Below are positions 8,945 through 16,131 of a DNA stretch of 64,000 nucleotides, one piece after another. Below the pieces are notes generated by a model that ran no database searches, had not been told where the DNA came from, and saw only the letters and a program-made list of their open reading frames with translations. Position 1 is the stretch's first letter. Each line of letters opens with the position of its first letter. The DNA lies in NCBI RefSeq assembly GCF_009789235.1, contig NZ_WSTB01000010.1, positions 149,576 to 213,575 on the forward strand, in the 5' to 3' direction. Source of the DNA: Flavobacterium hydrocarbonoxydans. Its GTDB lineage: Bacteria > Bacteroidota > Bacteroidia > Flavobacteriales > Flavobacteriaceae. The translations under genes and the position numbers were made by a program.

Positions 8945-8997
8945 TTAGTAACTGACAACAAGAACGGGCACGGAAAGAATTTCCGCGCTATCTGTAC
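8945..8997. repeat. Hairpin element GGGCACGG...CGCTATCTGT, copy 2
   Basis: Same outer sequence as copy 1, but the stem is GCACGGAAA/TTTCCGCGC (8968-8988) instead of GCACGGATT/AATCTGCGC. The paired changes keep the hairpin. Confidence 0.7.
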
Positions 8998-9044
8998 ATT
9001 ATGCGTAACTTTACCTAAATCTGTTTAAAAAATAAATTCAGACT

Positions 9045-9491
9045 ATGGAAAAAAATAATTTACTCCGAATGGACAATGTTGGCATTGTGGTAGAATCGCT
9101 GGATGAAACTATTGCTTTTTTCCTTGAACTTGGTCTTACGTTAGAAGGCAGAGCAATGATCGAAGGGGAGTGGTCTGGTCGTGTAACAGGACTTCGGGAT
9201 CAGTCAGTAGAGATTGCGATGATGGTCACACCAGACGGAAACAGCCGATTGGAGCTTTCGAGATTCCTTAATCCGAAAGTAATTGAAGATCATCGCGCTG
9301 CTCCGGTAAATGCTTTAGGCTATTTACGTGTTATGTTTGCCGTTGCTGACCTCGACGATACCCTTGATCGACTTTATAAACATGGCGCACAGCTTGTTGA
9401 TGAAGTCGTGAGATATCAGGACTCTTATAAACTTTGTTACATCCGTGGCCCCGAAGGCATTTTAATCGGAATCGCAGAACAACTTAAATAG
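9045..9491 (+). CDS. VOC family (glyoxalase/bleomycin-resistance fold) protein
   Basis: A 148-residue single-domain protein. The pattern MDNVGIVVESLDETIAFFLELGL at the N terminus and the second beta-alpha module LGYLRVMFAVADLDDTLDRL in the middle are the paired motifs of the vicinal oxygen chelate fold. It ends in YIRGPEGILIGIAEQL, the usual final strand with a metal-site Glu in GPEG. Substrate cannot be predicted; members include dioxygenases, lyases and antibiotic-binding proteins. It stands alone, with a hairpin element immediately upstream. Its base composition is less AT-rich than its neighbours. Confidence 0.85.
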   Translation: MEKNNLLRMDNVGIVVESLDETIAFFLELGLTLEGRAMIEGEWSGRVTGLRDQSVEIAMMVTPDGNSRLELSRFLNPKVIEDHRAAPVNALGYLRVMFAVADLDDTLDRLYKHGAQLVDEVVRYQDSYKLCYIRGPEGILIGIAEQLK

Positions 9492-9567
9492 AATAAGCAG
9501 CGTGCATAACAGCAGTTTTTTTCAACCACAAATTCCTGAAAGGTTTTAAATTATAAATAATAATCGT

Positions 9568-10353
9568 ATGCGAATAAAAAGGGGGTTACTGCTATTGGTA
9601 TTTATTGTACTTCAATCTTGTAATCAAAATAAAAAAAAATCTTTTATAGACAAAGTTCATCCTGATGATAGATATTGTTTTGATGAAATCGAAAGAGCAA
9701 AGAAAGATATACAGAAAGCTAAATTGGTTCATTGCCATTATGCCGGAGGTATTGGGTTTCATGTGTTAAGAAGTAAAACCGAACTGGATAGTTTATTGCG
9801 ATTATATAAAATAGATTTTGAATATACAGGCAGTTCTGATATTGAAGAACCCAATAAAACCCAAGGCTGTTACTGTTCGTTGATGCAGGAAAACATAGAA
9901 AAAAAGTTTGGAGGAAAATTTATAGATTCGGTTTCCTTAGTAGCAGACAGTTTATATATCGTAAAACATCTGGATCAAACTTACAGCTACATGGATTATG
10001 AAAGAAGCTGGGATAAACCGCCATTATACCCCAATGACAGCACGTATGATGCTTCTAACCATTCCGGACTTCAAGCCTCTTTTGAAAAAGCAGTACAATA
10101 TCCTGCAGGTTATATTTTTAAAAACAATAAAAATTCTTCGGCCAGTATTTATATTGACATGTTTGTTAATGAGAAAGGAGAAGGTAAAATCAACACACTT
10201 TCTTTGCATTTCGACCATGAAAAAAACAAAAACTACACTCCTTATTTCAGAAGATTAGCTACGCAATTGATAGAAGAAGTCACCTGGACGCCTGCTAAAA
10301 TTGCGAATGTCAGTGTGAAATCAAAAAATTTAATTTATATCTATCTAAAATAG
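9568..10353 (+). CDS. Putative lipoprotein with TonB C-terminal-like domain
   Basis: A 261-residue protein with a signal peptide ending in the lipobox LQSC near residue 18, so it is probably a lipoprotein. The middle (~45-110) has a conserved-looking GGIGFHVLRSKTELDSLL stretch and a Cys cluster GCYCSL. The last ~90 residues, from the YPAGYIF segment to LIEEVTWTPAKIANVSVKSK, resemble the C-terminal domain of energy-transducer TonB proteins (the VxWxPA motif). Without a transmembrane anchor and proline-rich linker it is not a complete TonB. Function is unknown. Confidence 0.6.
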   Translation: MRIKRGLLLLVFIVLQSCNQNKKKSFIDKVHPDDRYCFDEIERAKKDIQKAKLVHCHYAGGIGFHVLRSKTELDSLLRLYKIDFEYTGSSDIEEPNKTQGCYCSLMQENIEKKFGGKFIDSVSLVADSLYIVKHLDQTYSYMDYERSWDKPPLYPNDSTYDASNHSGLQASFEKAVQYPAGYIFKNNKNSSASIYIDMFVNEKGEGKINTLSLHFDHEKNKNYTPYFRRLATQLIEEVTWTPAKIANVSVKSKNLIYIYLK

Positions 10354-10449
10354 TGTTGCGTTTCATTCCGTAGGAATTTAGCATTCTTATTAAAAGAAAA
10401 AATCTGCTGAATCTGCAAAATCTGCGAGAAACTAATCACCTTCATTGTT

Positions 10450-10971
10450 TTACTGAAGCGAAAGGCGCTCTTTCAACAGTAACTCTTCTTGTTGCAGCAT
10501 TCGGAGTTTAATCGTGTATTGTTCCTGCAGCTGCAAACTATTTTTCTCGATAGCGTTTACGGCATCGTTTTTTATGACGTTTACAATACTATTTTGGACT
10601 TTTTCCGTTTCTTTGGTCGCTAAAAAACCTGCAAGCTGAAAAGCGATAATACCCTCTTCGAAATTTTTCTTGCAACTGTTAAGTTTAGCTTCGGTAATAG
10701 ATTGCCTGTATTTATTGTTGATGAGCTGGTCTTCTATATACTTCCTCATTTTTGATTCCTGTGTCTTTACAAGTGCTATGGGCTCACTTCCCTCCTTATT
10801 CAGTTGGCTGGTGAAGGTTAGCATTTCAGTTATTTTTAGGTTAGCGGCTGTAGGCAAACTGCGCTTTCCTGTTACATACATGGCCCATTGGCTACGTGTA
10901 ACTTTTAGCAGTAAGGCCATTACATCTTGTTTTATACCCAATAATTCTCCAATTCTTTTATCTTTTTTCAT
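10450..10971 (-). CDS. XRE-like helix-turn-helix protein with coiled-coil tail
   Basis: A 173-residue protein starting MKKDKRIGELLGIKQDVMAL; an in-frame GTG one codon earlier is less likely. Residues ~5-45 look like a Cro/CI-type helix-turn-helix (LGIKQDVMALLLKVTRSQWA then GKRSLP). The remainder is helical and charged, with Gln-rich segments, suggesting a coiled-coil dimer region. It has no signal peptide. Directly upstream, 58-190 bases from the start, lie four TCACA-N5-TGTGA palindromes exactly 39 bp apart, which I infer to be its operators. I know no characterised homologue, and the HTH call rests on pattern only. Confidence 0.55.
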   Translation of the reverse strand: MKKDKRIGELLGIKQDVMALLLKVTRSQWAMYVTGKRSLPTAANLKITEMLTFTSQLNKEGSEPIALVKTQESKMRKYIEDQLINNKYRQSITEAKLNSCKKNFEEGIIAFQLAGFLATKETEKVQNSIVNVIKNDAVNAIEKNSLQLQEQYTIKLRMLQQEELLLKERLSLQ

Positions 10972-11028
10972 CACTCGTATGGGTTGTTGTTTTTATTGTT
11001 ATTATAAATTTATTTATTTTTTGTTTTC

Positions 11029-11160
11029 TCACAACAGCTGTGATATTTTTTTTTATTTTTTATTTTGTCACAATAGTTGTGATTTTTTTTCAAATTTTTA
11101 TTTATGTCACAACTATTGTGATTTTTTTTATTTTTCTTTATTTTGTCACAGCTTCTGTGA
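11029..11160. promoter_or_regulatory. Four-fold array of TCACA-N5-TGTGA palindromes, 39-bp period
   Basis: Palindromes lie at 11029-11043 (centre ACAGC), 11068-11082 (ATAGT), 11107-11121 (ACTAT) and 11146-11160 (GCTTC). Starts are exactly 39 bases apart, with T-rich spacers. A half site TCACAAC follows at 11186. The arms are invariant while the centre varies, which points to a dyad-binding protein. Confidence 0.8.
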
Positions 11161-11227
11161 CGAAATGTATTTTATTGTTTTTTAATCACAACATAAAATA
11201 AAGGATTATGATTGTAACTCAATTTTG

Positions 11228-11427
11228 TTAACCGATAATGACTCCTCCCAAACATTTCATGATTTAACCTAAACGTTTCGTGATATTATTCCAAAACTTT
11301 TCTGAAAAACCGTAAAACTACTTGTATTAAGCTTTTTGATAATGCTTATACTTGCCTCGCACAAATATTTGACGATTAGGATTTCGCATAAGGGAAATAA
11401 TAAATAAATGTTGATATTTGTTTGTAG
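11228..11427 (+). repeat. Repeated leader, copy B (long form)
   Basis: The 118-bp core is 11310-11427. The copy is extended to the left by TAACCGATAATGACTCCTCC and a region with CTAAACGTTTCGTGA, which is shared only with copy C. It ends 13 bases before the start of the nuclease-like gene. Confidence 0.78.
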
Positions 11428-11440
11428 ATAATAGGAGAAC

Positions 11441-12238
11441 ATGAATTATAAAGACGAAATTGTAGAATTTGTGGTTAATGGTTACAAGAATCATTACAAT
11501 CAAATTATAACAGAGAATCACCGCTTTGTGTTGAAGGAAAAAAACGATAATTTTATAACTTTACCTCCAAAAGATTTTAAATATCATATTCATGCTAGGA
11601 GTTTAAAGAGTTCTCAAGCATTCGCCTATAATGTTTTTTCTGGTGTCAATAATCCAACATTACAATTTGAATTTCCTATGAAAGTTTTTGATAAAGATGC
11701 TCAAATCGACGTTATGTTTGAAAATGTAGAATCACAAACCATTGAATTATTTGAAGTTAAGTTTTTTGAGATTACTCATTTAGGAACAAAAAAAAATATT
11801 TTTAAAGAGAAGTATTTTAATGAAAGTAAATATATTCGTTCTGACATTGCGGCACAATTTATTGATTTTTTGGACACCGTAATAAAGGAATTTGAAGACA
11901 AAAGAATATATAGTTCGGGGGTAAAACAACTTTGCAGTCATCTACTTGGAATTTTAAATATTATGAATATAACGGACTATGCAGACAAAAAATTCAAACT
12001 CTACAGTTTTTGTTTTGATGATCCATTTTCGATTAAATTTAAAAAAGATTTGGAGAATTATAAAGATACTCTAACAATTTTCAAAAAACTTGTAGATAAA
12101 TTATTGAAAGAGCTTAAAGTCGATGCAAGAGTTGAGTATTATGGATTTCTATCTGCCACTGAATATATAACTAATAGTAAAGAATTGTTAGGAAAGGAAA
12201 ACTATGATTATGTAATGAAAAGATATTTTCAGAAGTAA
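11441..12238 (+). CDS. Putative PD-(D/E)XK nuclease, restriction-endonuclease-like
   Basis: A 265-residue soluble protein. Residues ~52-70 read SLKSSQAFAYNVFSGV, a motif seen ahead of the core in PGN_0703-type putative restriction endonucleases. The core follows: an Asp in AQIDVMFEN (~90) and the pair ELFEVKFFE (~103-111), matching the D...ExK catalytic arrangement. The protein is helical afterwards. No methyltransferase is adjacent, so it is either an orphan nuclease or part of a modification-dependent or abortive defence. It lies 13 bases behind copy B of the repeated leader. Its very AT-rich codon use suggests recent transfer. Confidence 0.62.
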   Translation: MNYKDEIVEFVVNGYKNHYNQIITENHRFVLKEKNDNFITLPPKDFKYHIHARSLKSSQAFAYNVFSGVNNPTLQFEFPMKVFDKDAQIDVMFENVESQTIELFEVKFFEITHLGTKKNIFKEKYFNESKYIRSDIAAQFIDFLDTVIKEFEDKRIYSSGVKQLCSHLLGILNIMNITDYADKKFKLYSFCFDDPFSIKFKKDLENYKDTLTIFKKLVDKLLKELKVDARVEYYGFLSATEYITNSKELLGKENYDYVMKRYFQK

Positions 12239-12295
12239 TATTTCAGCTGTAGTTGCAGAACGTTATTACCAAAGCAAGAAACCAAAATATAAAAA

Positions 12296-12913
12296 ATGGA
12301 AAATATTTTTACGGATTTAATGACTAAGAAAACAAATGATGAATTGATTCTATTAGTAACTATTGATTGTGAGAAATATCAGCCCTTAGCAGTTGAAACT
12401 GCAAAAAATGAAATTAGATTACGCAATATTGATTTAAAAAAAATTGAGGAACTGAACGAAGTACGCAAAGAAGAAATTGCCATTAAGAAGCTAAAAAAAA
12501 CTCAAAAACAAAAAGAAGTTCTTAAAAACAGTGCTAATTCTACTTTACGCAGCATTAACTTTATTATTGATATTGTGGCTATTTTTCTCCTTTATGTATC
12601 AATAGTCTATATAATACAAAAGCTATTTAATATAATCAGTACCAGGGAAATATTGTTTGTAAATAGAACAACAGTAATCGTAGTATTTCTTTTGTATTTT
12701 ATTTTAGCAGAAAATATATTTCAGAAAACTTTGGGTAAAGTCATTACTAAAACCAAAGTAGTAAATTTAGAAGGTGAAAAACCAAATTTTATTGACATTA
12801 CAATACGAACGTTTTGTAGATTAATCCCATTTGATGGTATTTCTTATTTATATTCTATTAGTGGTTTTCACGATAAATTATCAAAAACAATTGTAATAAA
12901 AGAAACTAATTAA
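12296..12913 (+). CDS. RDD family membrane protein
   Basis: A 205-residue protein. The first ~90 residues are charged and helical, with a Lys/Glu-rich segment (RKEEIAIKKLKKTQKQKEVL). The rest is an RDD domain: R-S-I-N-F-I-I-D at ~95-102 begins the first helix, a second helix follows, then FQKTLGKVITKTKVVNLEG and ITIRTFCRLIPFD, which are diagnostic of the family. RDD proteins are polytopic inner-membrane proteins, some implicated in ion transport. It stands alone, 57 bases after the nuclease-like gene and on the same strand; no shared job is evident. Confidence 0.8.
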   Translation: MENIFTDLMTKKTNDELILLVTIDCEKYQPLAVETAKNEIRLRNIDLKKIEELNEVRKEEIAIKKLKKTQKQKEVLKNSANSTLRSINFIIDIVAIFLLYVSIVYIIQKLFNIISTREILFVNRTTVIVVFLLYFILAENIFQKTLGKVITKTKVVNLEGEKPNFIDITIRTFCRLIPFDGISYLYSISGFHDKLSKTIVIKETN

Positions 12914-13017
12914 AAATACAACAGGTAAAAGTTTTTATGAAATTCAAATTTATAATTTTAGTATTATAAATAATAGATCAACATGCAACACTTTTAGAAA
13001 AAACGGAATAAGAAATA

Positions 13018-13740
13018 ATGAAACAACTACTAAGCTTTATAATTTTAATTATTTCCACGATAAGTTTTGGGCAAACGGCTATTGTAAATTTTCAAAAAGT
13101 ATTTCCAAATGTAGAAGAAACCGAAAATTATATCAAATTTGAAATTAACGGTCAAAACTTTGGAGAAAAAGATTCTATCATCAGTATTCGAATTAACAAA
13201 TCTGGATTCGATAATTGTAAAGCAATTATAAATAATGACACTTTGAATTTTGTGGCTAAATTTAGAGAAAATGAAACATACGAAATCAGACAAGGCTGCT
13301 GTTGTGCCGCATTTACATTAACAGCACAAAACAATCCGAATAGGGGAACTGTAAAATTTAAGAACCGTACCAAAAGAGATTTAGGTTTGATTGTAGCGGA
13401 AGCAAATATTGAAAAAATTGGCATTGGCAAAACTCAAAACATCTATGCGTCTGAATCTGCAATGTGCCTTTTTAAGCCTTGCAGTATTTTATTGACGGAA
13501 ACAGAATACCTGTCTGAAAAATACGATTACAAGTCCGATGAAAGAGATTATGATACGTTGTGGAAAGAACAAAGAAAATATGAAATTGCATCAATTTGGT
13601 TTCACTTTCTTCACGGTGAAAAAATAGAACTATTCTATAATGAAAAAACTAAAAAAATAGAACTCAATCTAATTGGTTACTTGACTGAAAAAGAATTTAA
13701 AAAGACAATCGAGGAGTTTAATAAAAATGTACAGGAATAA
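13018..13740 (+). CDS. Secreted protein of unknown function, Cys-rich segment
   Basis: A 240-residue protein with a signal peptide (MKQLLSFIILIISTISFGQ) ending near residue 19 and therefore probably periplasmic. A CCC triplet occurs near residue 98 (RQGCCCAAFTL), with a further Cys pair at MCLFKPC. The C-terminal third is charged (YDYKSDERDYDTLWKEQRKY) with no membrane segment. I recognise no domain. The gene follows the RDD gene by 104 bases on the same strand. Confidence 0.55.
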   Translation: MKQLLSFIILIISTISFGQTAIVNFQKVFPNVEETENYIKFEINGQNFGEKDSIISIRINKSGFDNCKAIINNDTLNFVAKFRENETYEIRQGCCCAAFTLTAQNNPNRGTVKFKNRTKRDLGLIVAEANIEKIGIGKTQNIYASESAMCLFKPCSILLTETEYLSEKYDYKSDERDYDTLWKEQRKYEIASIWFHFLHGEKIELFYNEKTKKIELNLIGYLTEKEFKKTIEEFNKNVQE

Positions 13741-13775
13741 AAAAAGCAATAATAGTTCCTTTTTATAAAATCAGT

Positions 13776-14138
13776 TTATTTGCCAATAATTTTATTTCTA
13801 TGGCCTGCACCCCAATGGCTTAATGTTTTTAATACATCATTCAAGGTTTCGCTGTATGCGGATGCCTCATAAACGATACTCACAGGTGTAGTAGGATATA
13901 CATTTCGTACTACCAGTTCGTTTTGCTCTAAATGTCGGAGTTCCTGTGCCAATATTTTTGGCGAAATACCTTCTAAATCTTTCATGATTTCGTTGAATCG
14001 CTTTGGAGCATTTACTAAGCTAAGCACAATTGGCAATTTCCATTTGCCATTTAATACATACAATGCATCAATTACATTCCTCAAACTGCTGGTACATTCT
14101 GCTTTAGTAACCGTTACTTTATTTTCCGTTTTTTCCAT
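13776..14138 (-). CDS. HxlR-family winged-helix repressor
   Basis: A 120-residue regulator. GKWKLPIVLSL at ~32-42, then KRFNEIMKDLEGISPKILAQ and LRHLEQNELVVRNVYPTTP form the HxlR winged-helix signature; these proteins usually sense electrophiles or redox stress and repress an adjacent gene. It diverges from the azoreductase at 14254 across 115 bases. Its own -7 element, TACTTTTG on the minus strand (14143-14150), is only five bases from the ATG, so the mRNA is probably leaderless. Two 18-bp direct repeats with an AAAGT-N4-ACTTT dyad cover this promoter, consistent with autoregulation. Confidence 0.9.
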   Translation of the reverse strand: MEKTENKVTVTKAECTSSLRNVIDALYVLNGKWKLPIVLSLVNAPKRFNEIMKDLEGISPKILAQELRHLEQNELVVRNVYPTTPVSIVYEASAYSETLNDVLKTLSHWGAGHRNKIIGK

Positions 14139-14142
14139 GGTA

Positions 14143-14223
14143 CAAAAGTACGCACTTTCCTAAAAGTAACCACTTTCCTTTAGGAAACTACTATCTTTTA
14201 AGTAGTTATTAGGCCTAAATTTG
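14143..14223. promoter_or_regulatory. Divergent hxlR/azoR promoter with tandem operators
   Basis: Contiguous 18-bp repeats at 14144-14161 and 14162-14179 (AAAAGTANNCACTTTCCT) differ at two positions; each contains AAAGT-N4-ACTTT. A third dyad AACTACT-N8-AGTAGTT is at 14186-14207. TAAATTTG at 14216-14223 is the azoR -7 element. Confidence 0.65.
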
Positions 14224-14253
14224 TTTCCTGATAAATTATAAAAACATTTAAAA

Positions 14254-14865
14254 ATGAGTTCAAAAAGAATATTACAGCTCAATTCCAGCATAATGGGTGA
14301 ACAATCGTATAGCAGAAAATTAGGTAATGCTATTGTAGAAAAAATACAGCAAAAATATCCCGAAAGCACTGTTGAAGAATTAGATTTGGTCGAAAATAAC
14401 ATTCCACATCTTACCCCTGAAACACTACAGGCCATCTTTACGCCAGTCGAGCACCAAACAGCCGAAATGAAACAGAGACTAGAGTTGTCGGACAAATTGG
14501 TAAAACAAGTATTCGAATCGGATATAATAGTTATAGGGGCACCGCTAATAAACCTTACCATTCACTCTTCTCTCAAAGCCTGGATCGACCATATAACCCG
14601 CCGTGGTATTACATTTGGTTATACTGCAGAAGGTCTTCCGACGGGTTTGGTTGAGGGCAAAAAAGTGTATGTGGCCATGAGTTCGGGCGGTGTTTATACC
14701 GATGAACAAGGCAAAGCAAATGATTTTGTAGCTCCCTATCTAAAGTCTTTTTTAGGCTTTTTGGGCATGAAAGACCTGACTGTGTTCAGGGCTGAAGGAC
14801 TGCATGTACCAGTAGTACAGGATACGGCATTAGAAAAAGGGATTAATAGCATCATCATTGATTAA
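14254..14865 (+). CDS. azoR: FMN-dependent NADH-azoreductase / quinone reductase
   Basis: A 203-residue flavodoxin-fold protein. LQLNSSIMGEQSYSRKLG at the N terminus is the FMN-phosphate loop region. GAPLINLTIHSSLKAWIDHI near ~92-111 and AMSSGGVYT near ~149-157 complete the AzoR signature. The family reduces quinones and azo compounds with NADH, guarding against electrophile stress. The divergent HxlR-type repressor and tandem operators upstream indicate inducible expression. Length matches the E. coli enzyme (about 200 residues). Confidence 0.9.
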   Translation: MSSKRILQLNSSIMGEQSYSRKLGNAIVEKIQQKYPESTVEELDLVENNIPHLTPETLQAIFTPVEHQTAEMKQRLELSDKLVKQVFESDIIVIGAPLINLTIHSSLKAWIDHITRRGITFGYTAEGLPTGLVEGKKVYVAMSSGGVYTDEQGKANDFVAPYLKSFLGFLGMKDLTVFRAEGLHVPVVQDTALEKGINSIIID

Positions 14866-14935
14866 AGTTTTTTTGCAATTTTAACCAAAGAATAAATTAG
14901 ATCTACAAAAAAAGTGGCACATCACCACTACTAAT

Positions 14936-15037
14936 ACAATCGGGATTCTGGCAGATTGACGTTTCAATTTTACGAAGAAATTCTATCTTAACGTGCGAAC
15001 TCAATCTGCTTTGATCTCCGACTCTTACCGCGATTGT
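14936..15037. repeat. Nested inverted-repeat element of about 100 bp
   Basis: Outer arms ACAATCG (14936-14942) and CGATTGT (15031-15037) enclose perfect 9-bp inner arms GCAGATTGA (14951-14959) and TCAATCTGC (15001-15009). The unpaired segments are 8 and 21 bases. The asymmetry recalls a folded recombination site or structured RNA, but no family is recognised. Confidence 0.55.
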
Positions 15038-15050
15038 TATCAGGTTTTTC

Positions 15051-15251
15051 TAACCGATAACGACTCCTCGCAAGTACTTCATAACTTGCCCTAAACGTTT
15101 CCTGAGACGATTTTAAAACTTTTCTAAAAAAACCGTAAAATTACTGGTATTAAGCTTTTTGATTATGCTTATACTTGTCTGGCATAAATATTTGCCGATT
15201 TGGATTTTGCGTAAGGGAAATAATAAATAATTTGCTGATATTTGTTTTTAG
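15051..15251 (+). repeat. Repeated leader, copy C (long form)
   Basis: The core is 15133-15251. The left extension begins TAACCGATAACGACTCCTCG and contains CTAAACGTTTCCTGA, as in copy B. The downstream ATG (15255) comes only three bases after the repeat ends. Confidence 0.78.
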
Positions 15252-15254
15252 ATA

Positions 15255-16037
15255 ATGATTTTGTTATACATATCTATGCTTATAGTGTGGGTATATGACT
15301 TTATGATATATAATACCAGCACTTATAAACAACAATTAAAAATGAATGCTTTTACAATTACATTCTGTTTAGTCTTGTATGGACTAACACTTTTATGTTT
15401 TTTTCTTCCCTTTAAAAACGGGCAAAAAGTAACGGGCAAAATAGTTGGAGTTATTTTAGGTATCGTTATTACTTTAACCGTAATCGGGAACTTAGATTTT
15501 CTTATAATCTTTATTTGGCCTTTAATTGCAGTATTTCAAATAATCTTCATTAGCTATTGGTCTTTCAGGATTTTCGGAAGAAGGAAAACCGGAAAAATAG
15601 TCGCTATAGTTTTTACAACTGCTTTCCTTTTACTTTTAATGCAACCCTGGATTTCAGACTGGACATTTAATAAAAAAGATGTAAAAAAGATACTTGCTTT
15701 TCACAACTTGGAATTGAAAGACGATTTCAAAATTTTAAAAAACGAGAGTTTTGGATTTAAAGATTACCGTGAAACATTCATTTTAAAATTATCAGACAAT
15801 GATTTCAATCGTATTTCTCAATCAATAAAGAGTTCAAAAAGTTATAAAGGATTTTTTAGGGACTATTCAAATGCTCCATCAGTCGACACACAAAATGACA
15901 CAGTTGACTTTGAGACTACGAATTATTTTGAGAGAGAATATTCAACAAACAGGAAGATGGAAAATGGAACATATCACTTTTGGTTTCAATTAGATAAACA
16001 AAAAAAAGAATTAGAATATAATGGAAGTGATGAATAA
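15255..16037 (+). CDS. Membrane protein with C-terminal soluble domain, unknown
   Basis: A 260-residue protein with four predicted membrane helices: residues ~1-20, ~32-52, ~62-100 (one long or two short) and ~116-133. A soluble domain of about 120 residues follows, beginning near KKDVKKILAFHNLELKDDFK. The soluble part has FILKLSDNDFNRI and ends in FWFQLDKQKKELEYNG. I recognise no family. Translation starts three bases after repeated-leader copy C, so the leader probably supplies the promoter and 5' untranslated region. Confidence 0.55.
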   Translation: MILLYISMLIVWVYDFMIYNTSTYKQQLKMNAFTITFCLVLYGLTLLCFFLPFKNGQKVTGKIVGVILGIVITLTVIGNLDFLIIFIWPLIAVFQIIFISYWSFRIFGRRKTGKIVAIVFTTAFLLLLMQPWISDWTFNKKDVKKILAFHNLELKDDFKILKNESFGFKDYRETFILKLSDNDFNRISQSIKSSKSYKGFFRDYSNAPSVDTQNDTVDFETTNYFEREYSTNRKMENGTYHFWFQLDKQKKELEYNGSDE

Positions 16038-16131
16038 AAACAGCCGCTAACAGCACATGCATCCGCAAGCTTCTCGCTCGTGCACGCAAAGTGTTAATTC
16101 AAAGTGTGTTAGTGGTAATATTAGAAAAAAA
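16038..16131. repeat. Spacer with inverted repeat CCGCTAACA/TGTTAGTGG
   Basis: Outer arms CCGCTAACA (16044-16052) and TGTTAGTGG (16107-16115) pair with one G-U. Inner GCATGCA and TGCACGC can also pair. The spacer separates two co-directional orphan genes and has the general layout of a cassette junction. Confidence 0.5.

Larger units (their letters stand above)
14866..15254. other. Intergenic region with nested inverted repeat and leader copy C
   Basis: No gene is supported. The region holds a nested inverted-repeat element (14936-15037) directly followed by the long form of the repeated leader (15051-15251). Confidence 0.65.

Noticed and set aside
11029..11160. Possible small CRISPR-like array
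   Set aside because: Repeats are only 15 bp, palindromic with variable centres, and spacers are low-complexity T-rich; no cas genes are nearby.
10670..11185. Frame with a 13-residue repeating peptide opposite the XRE-like gene
   Set aside because: The peptide period (39 bases) is just the operator array read through; the rest is antisense to a real gene.
14160..14561. Minus-strand frame overlapping azoR
   Set aside because: It is a shadow of azoR and covers the divergent promoter; no coding character.
16034..16131. Classical integron attC site
   Set aside because: Arms CCGCTAACA/TGTTAGTGG do not fit the RYYYAAC/GTTRRRY core rule well and no integron integrase is in the window.
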